A DNA stretch of 10,995 nt from contig UZAE01001923.1 in NCBI GenBank assembly GCA_900617975.1, forward strand, positions 1-10,995, given 5' to 3'. Positions within the stretch are counted from its first letter, which is position 1. Each line of letters starts with the position of its first letter. Shown in pieces: positions 8,086-10,995 of the stretch. The notes beneath the pieces are model-generated. The model ran no database searches. It had not been told where the DNA came from and saw only the letters and a program-made list of their open reading frames with translations. A program made the position numbers and the translations under genes. This DNA is from Rodentolepis nana (Eukaryota > Platyhelminthes > Cestoda > Cyclophyllidea > Hymenolepididae).

Positions 8086-8171
8086 ATGGCAAGTCAGTTG
8101 GAGAGAAAGCAAACGAATCTGATAGACGTCTATCAGGACTGCTCGTTCAATTTCCGGAAACAAACTAGAAA
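8086..8171 (+). CDS. Weak candidate first exon (ATG to a GTAAGA donor)
   Basis: An ATG in a favourable context (AAAATGG) opens 28 codons, beginning MASQLERKQTNLIDVYQD, and reaches a GTAAGA donor at 8172. The exon is 86 bases long, so it leaves two bases. The dynein exon at 9488 needs exactly two bases from its upstream exon, and the join would encode Lys-Phe-Arg. If real, it would give the dynein gene a short alternative N-terminus, with copy 4 inside the resulting 1.3-kb intron. Against it: a phase match has a one-in-three chance, the peptide has no recognisable dynein feature, and much of it overlaps an 18-bp palindrome. Confidence 0.2.
8119..8136. repeat. 18-bp perfect palindrome
   Basis: CTGATAGACGTCTATCAG equals its own reverse complement over all 18 bases and contains an AatII-type GACGTC centre. 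It could form a cruciform or bind a symmetric dimer. No protein can be named from the sequence. Confidence 0.85.
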
Positions 8172-8313
8172 GTAAGATAACAATTTTCTGTGAACAGTTT
8201 ATGCTGAAAAATAATTAACAGCGTAAGAAACGAGACAGTGAGAACAGGGGAATAAACACCAGTGAAGAGAAAAAACAAATTGGTTTATGGTATACCACAA
8301 TCTATCTTGCAAT

Positions 8314-8337
8314 TTGATTATCGTAAGCGATAATCAA
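8314..8337. repeat. Perfect hairpin, 10-bp arms and TAAG loop
   Basis: TTGATTATCG, TAAG and CGATAATCAA form a perfect 10-bp stem with a 4-base loop. The downstream side is A-rich rather than a T-run. A second palindrome, TGGTATACCA, lies just upstream at 8288-8297. Confidence 0.8.
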
Positions 8338-8737
8338 TCAAAACCCCACTAATAAATCCCGTATTTATTTATATGCACCTGAGCACAAATGTGAGCAATA
8401 AGTATTAGCAATAGCTGAGTCATATTTTGAAGTTGGAATATTGGCAATTTAAAACAATGAGCCATAAATATTATTAAAAAAATTAACTTGAATTGAATTG
8501 TAATTAAGTAGATTTTTCAATTGCACAGACGTTTGCTTTCAGAATATGTATCCCGCATTCCTTATACGATCCAATTGAGGCGATCATATTGAATGCTTTC
8601 TCAAAAGACATTAGAAATGCGGAAATGTTAATAAATGGATCATAGTTAATCAAGCGACCGCTTTGGGTTAATTCGATTGCTTCGCATAACTTGATTCTTC
8701 TAAATAGAAACTAATTGCAAGTGCAGCATAAATCATT

Positions 8738-8766
8738 AACATTAATTAATTAATTAATTAATTTAT
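8738..8766. repeat. TTAA-type microsatellite at the tail side of copy 4
   Basis: ATTAATTAATTAATTAATT merges into the TTTATTTCAAAT end of copy 4. On the minus strand this is an extended A/T tail following the element's 3' end, as seen when a retroposon carries a simple-repeat tail. Confidence 0.7.
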
Positions 8767-9082
8767 TTCAAATGACAGGCGTTTTGATAGCTATCATTAG
8801 CCATTTAGCTGACTTCAGGCTTCACAGAGGGAAGGTTCATCAAAGTAGAAGAAAGTCGAGGGGTGGGGTACAGAAGAGCGATTCATAGATGTAAAAGAGG
8901 CAGACAGACACAAAGGTAGAGAAAAAGGTAAGGTGAGTACTGTGTAAGGGGTCGAATATGACAACCAGGGGGATCGTGGTAGTTTGAAGTGAGAAGTCAA
9001 CTGCCGGTTAATAGACTTTTTTGCCGTATGAGTATACGTTGCCCAGGGTGCACCACGTGGAGGTAAGTCTATCGCACACCCC
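8762..9082 (-). repeat. Dispersed repeat element, copy 4 (simplest full-length copy)
   Basis: This 321-bp copy has each block once, making it the best stand-in for the parent element. Plus-strand order is TTTATTTCAAATGACAGGCG, the perfect palindrome TGATAGCTATCA, CTGACTTCAGGCTTCACAGA, GGTTCATCAAAGTAG, AAAGTCGAGGGG, CACAAAGGTAGAG, GGGGTCGAATATGAC, GTAGTTTGAAGTGAGAAGTC, GACTTTTTTGCCGTATGAGT, TTGCCCAGGGTGCACCACGT and GGAGGTAAGTCTATCGCACA then CCCC. GGTCGAATA weakly resembles a Pol III B box on the plus strand, but no matching A box is evident. I see no open frame that is clearly conserved between copies. Confidence 0.85.
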
Positions 9083-9487
9083 TGATACCACTAAATTAGA
9101 AGAGAATTCCAGATTAGGTGCTAGGAGGAGAGGAATGTAACAAATGTTATTGCAGTATTTGTAAATTTGACATTCCGTTGCCATTTAAAGTTAAATACTC
9201 GCCGAAGCCATCCAGCATCTTTACTCGTCAACTTACAGATAGTATCTAATATGAAAAAAAGATTTATGAATTATAAAAATTTGTCTAATAGCCTAACCGT
9301 GGTAAATACAGGTAAAAATTAGCCCAAAAATGTGTACACTGACTGATTATTCCCACAATTTGTTTAAATTGAACCTGAAGATATATCTGGCAAAATAAGT
9401 AAAATTTCTATGCATCAAAGTGAAAAGTGAAATACAATAGCAGCGGCTATAGCTGTAAATATTAGAAAGTTGTCTCCTTATTTCCAG
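9083..9487 (+). other. Presumed intron sequence upstream of the dynein exons
   Basis: No coding block is recognisable here. The stretch is AT-rich and ends in TTATTTCCAG, a good splice acceptor at 9478-9487. Confidence 0.6.
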
Positions 9488-10995
9488 ATTTCGAGACGAA
9501 AAGCTTCAGGAATTCTGTGATGCATCACCCGAAAAATGCCGAATCAATCTGAAACTACCGTTGCTAAAACGCGATAGTGGAGGCCTGCTTGATGTGAATT
9601 TCGAAAAGCAATTAGTTGAAATACTAGATGAGGTTCGCTATCTACTCATGATGAGTGGCGAGGGGGCCTGTACTAATGAATTACCCACGGAATTTGAGAA
9701 AAACATTGTCTCTACGATCGAAAAATTAAAGGAAAAATTACCTCAGGAAACTATACAACTATTTGAGAGATCTGATCCTATTCGGCAAGCGAGACTTAAA
9801 TTGAATCAAATCTCAAGTGCTTATAACACCGTACGTCAACGGTGTTACACGGTTGAGTATCCTCTAATTTCAACAAAAATGAAAAATTTCGAAGATGCGT
9901 TATCACCAGCTTTTGACCAAATGAATTGGGAAAATTGTAGGCCAATTCATCTTAGTGATATCAATATCTAATTTCATTTTAATTGCAGATGATATTGAAT
10001 TCATTGACAAAAACCTGGCAGTTATAAACGATTTGAGAAGTAGGGTTCTGTCTGCGCAGGAGAATCTACGAAGAATCAGGGATCTTGCATCTTCGTGGAG
10101 TACTGTCCCATTGTATCAGGGAAAGGAAGGAAAGTTTGATTGCTTAATCCCATTGAAGGATCAAAGATTGATTAAGGAAACTCGATATCGGGAAATCCTC
10201 AACATATCTGATCAGATACTTCACATTGTAGCAGTAAGAATGTGATTTTACACATTAAAATATTTGTGAAGTCTATTGTATGTGGCCATTTGTTATAGGA
10301 AAACTTATATCTATATAACGCGGATCCAGATTCTAGGGAATGGTTGGCCTATCAGGAAGTGATGGAAGATGCAATATTAGAGGGCCTCACTGAAGCAGTT
10401 CGTTGCAGTCTTGCCTATCTTGCTGACCACACGGATAAAACAACGAATGATTTGCCAATCATGCAAGGATCTCTTTTAATTGAGGTCTCTTAAACAGTCT
10501 TTTGCTCGATTTCATGTTTTATCTTCAATGCAACAGTCAACTAAGTGGTCATCTTTTAGGGAACTCAACTGCAATTCAAGCCGGCCATGCACGATACTCA
10601 AGGCGAGAGTCTAATGGATTTAATGGACAACTTAGTTCAGGATATTACCGATCAATCACGATTAATTCCACTTCTCTCCAGCCACCCAACACTTCCAGAT
10701 ATCAAGGCAGAAAGAGAATCTAAGACAGAGATAATCAACGAAGAAGACAACACTCCTGAGACAGAGAGCAAAACCAGTAGTGCACATATCGATGAAGATG
10801 AAAAGGAGATTAAGACAAACAAGGATACGTCTATTTCCACAGAAAAAGATGACAGCAATAAAATTGTATACTCTCAAATATCTAACGATGAAATACTAAA
10901 AACCATCAAGGAAAGAAAGGGATTTTCTCAGCTTGTCATGCAGACACCTGAGATAGCTGATCTGATATTGAAAATCACCGACCATGTCAATGCGG
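9488..10995 (+). CDS. Axonemal dynein heavy chain, N-terminal tail fragment (four exons)
   Basis: Exons are 9488-9936, 9989-10233, 10299-10484 and 10560 onward, open to the right edge; joined they give about 438 residues in one frame. Dynein heavy chains are the ATP-driven motors of cilia and flagella. This part is their N-terminal tail (DHC_N1 region), which mediates heavy-chain association and binding of intermediate chains. Family marks in order are NLKLPLL, then LLDVNFEKQLVEILDEVRYL (matching the family's L-VNF--LV--LREV-YL), AYNTVRQRCYTVEYPLIS, a tryptophan near the first splice, WSTVPLYQGKEGKFDCLIPL, ENLYLYNADPDSREWLAYQE, LTEAVRCSLAYL, and LQFKPAM followed by LMDLMDNLVQDITDQSRLIP. These fit best with the outer-arm beta group related to DNAH9, DNAH11 and DNAH17, though the subclass is less certain than the family. 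A normal heavy chain has roughly 4,500 residues, so this is a small part. The ATPase ring lies beyond the window, and several hundred N-terminal residues are not found in it. An acidic, lysine-rich insertion lies in the last exon. Confidence 0.9.
9937..9988 (+). other. 52-bp dynein intron with a weak donor
   Basis: The donor is GTAGGC and the acceptor AATTGCAG. With this donor the split codon becomes TAT (Tyr) and the protein reads NWENYDIEFIDKN, keeping the spacing usual between the conserved Trp and the Phe-Ile of dynein tails. The alternative donor GTGATA at 9955 is also in phase but would leave a 34-bp intron and add six residues. Confidence 0.65.
10234..10298 (+). other. 65-bp phase-0 dynein intron
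   Basis: The intron opens with GTAAGA and closes with TTGTTATAG. It joins HIVA to ENLYLYNADP, which restores a conserved dynein stretch. Confidence 0.85.
10485..10559 (+). other. 75-bp phase-0 dynein intron
   Basis: The intron starts GTCTCT, a weak donor, and ends CATCTTTTAG. The join gives SLLIE followed by GTQLQFKPAM, matching the family's hydrophobic stretch before F-P. Reading through instead gives a stop a few codons into the intron. Confidence 0.8.
10704..10862 (+). other. Acidic, lysine-rich low-complexity insertion in the dynein tail
   Basis: About 53 codons are dominated by Glu, Asp, Lys, Ser and Thr (for example INEEDNTPETESKT and SAHIDEDEKEIKTNKD). They sit between LIPLLSSHP and the QTPEIADLI helix. 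In the DNAH9/11/17 group the link at this point is short, from memory about 15-30 residues. The insertion is in frame and open, so it looks like real coding sequence, probably a disordered loop. Confidence 0.6.

Larger units (their letters stand above)
7984..8761. other. AT-rich spacer with palindromes and one weak candidate exon
   Basis: No recognised gene is present. The stretch contains an 18-bp perfect palindrome (8119-8136), a 10-bp palindrome TGGTATACCA (8288-8297), a hairpin with 10-bp arms (8314-8337) and TTAA-type simple repeats running into copy 4. The one possible exon, at 8086-8171, is listed separately. Confidence 0.55.

Noticed and set aside
8945..8960. Pol III B box (GGGTCGAATAT)
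   Set aside because: It differs from the consensus at three positions, lies on the strand opposite to the A/T tail, and no A box is found at the expected distance.
7514..9000. Minus-strand frames in copies 3 and 4 that give similar peptides (SSVP--STF--FD-P)
   Set aside because: The similarity follows from the shared repeat DNA. The frame is broken in other copies by G-run length changes and deletions, and the peptides match no family I know.
10652..10877. Minus-strand hydrophobic frames opposite the last dynein exon
   Set aside because: The Ser, Leu, Val and Phe richness is the antisense of the Glu/Asp/Lys/Thr-rich insertion. The sense strand continues the dynein frame.

Overview
The window looks like nuclear DNA of an invertebrate animal. 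It is AT-rich and gene-poor, its genes are split by very short introns (52-75 bp), and repeats fill the space between genes. One gene is an axonemal dynein heavy chain, so the organism makes cilia or flagella. A parasitic or free-living flatworm would fit the short introns and repeat-rich spacers, but the sequence does not prove it. I see no bacterial operon, CRISPR array, tRNA or rRNA.

Layout. (1) 1-1440: the 3' end of a plus-strand gene with two visible coding exons (120-515 and 586-1206), a stop codon at 1204-1206 and a poly(A) signal at 1413-1418. I do not recognise the product. (2) 1441-9487: about 8 kb with no convincing gene. It holds four copies of one repeat element in the same orientation, at 1831-2144, 4790-6544, 7480-7856 and 8762-9082. 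Read on the minus strand, each begins with GGGGTGTGCGATAGACTTACC and ends with a palindromic hairpin followed by an AAATAAAT-like tail, which is the layout of a short non-autonomous retroposon. The second copy is flanked by a 10-bp direct repeat (TGCGTAGAAT) and has expanded internally into a 1.6-kb modular satellite array. The third copy lies between two diverged direct repeats of about 155 and 127 bp. (3) 9488-10995: four coding exons of a plus-strand axonemal dynein heavy chain, covering part of the N-terminal tail (DHC_N1 region) and running off the right edge.

How it fits together. The two genes share a strand but show no functional link. The visible dynein exons start several hundred residues into a normal heavy chain. 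The missing N-terminal exons are therefore unrecognised in the repeat-rich region, or lie left of the window (which would nest the first gene in a dynein intron), or are absent. A small ATG exon at 8086-8171 has a compatible splice phase and is offered as a weak candidate. The most unusual material is the repeat family: its target-site duplication, the array grown inside one insertion, its overlapping-palindrome core, its tail hairpin and its repeated consensus splice donor.
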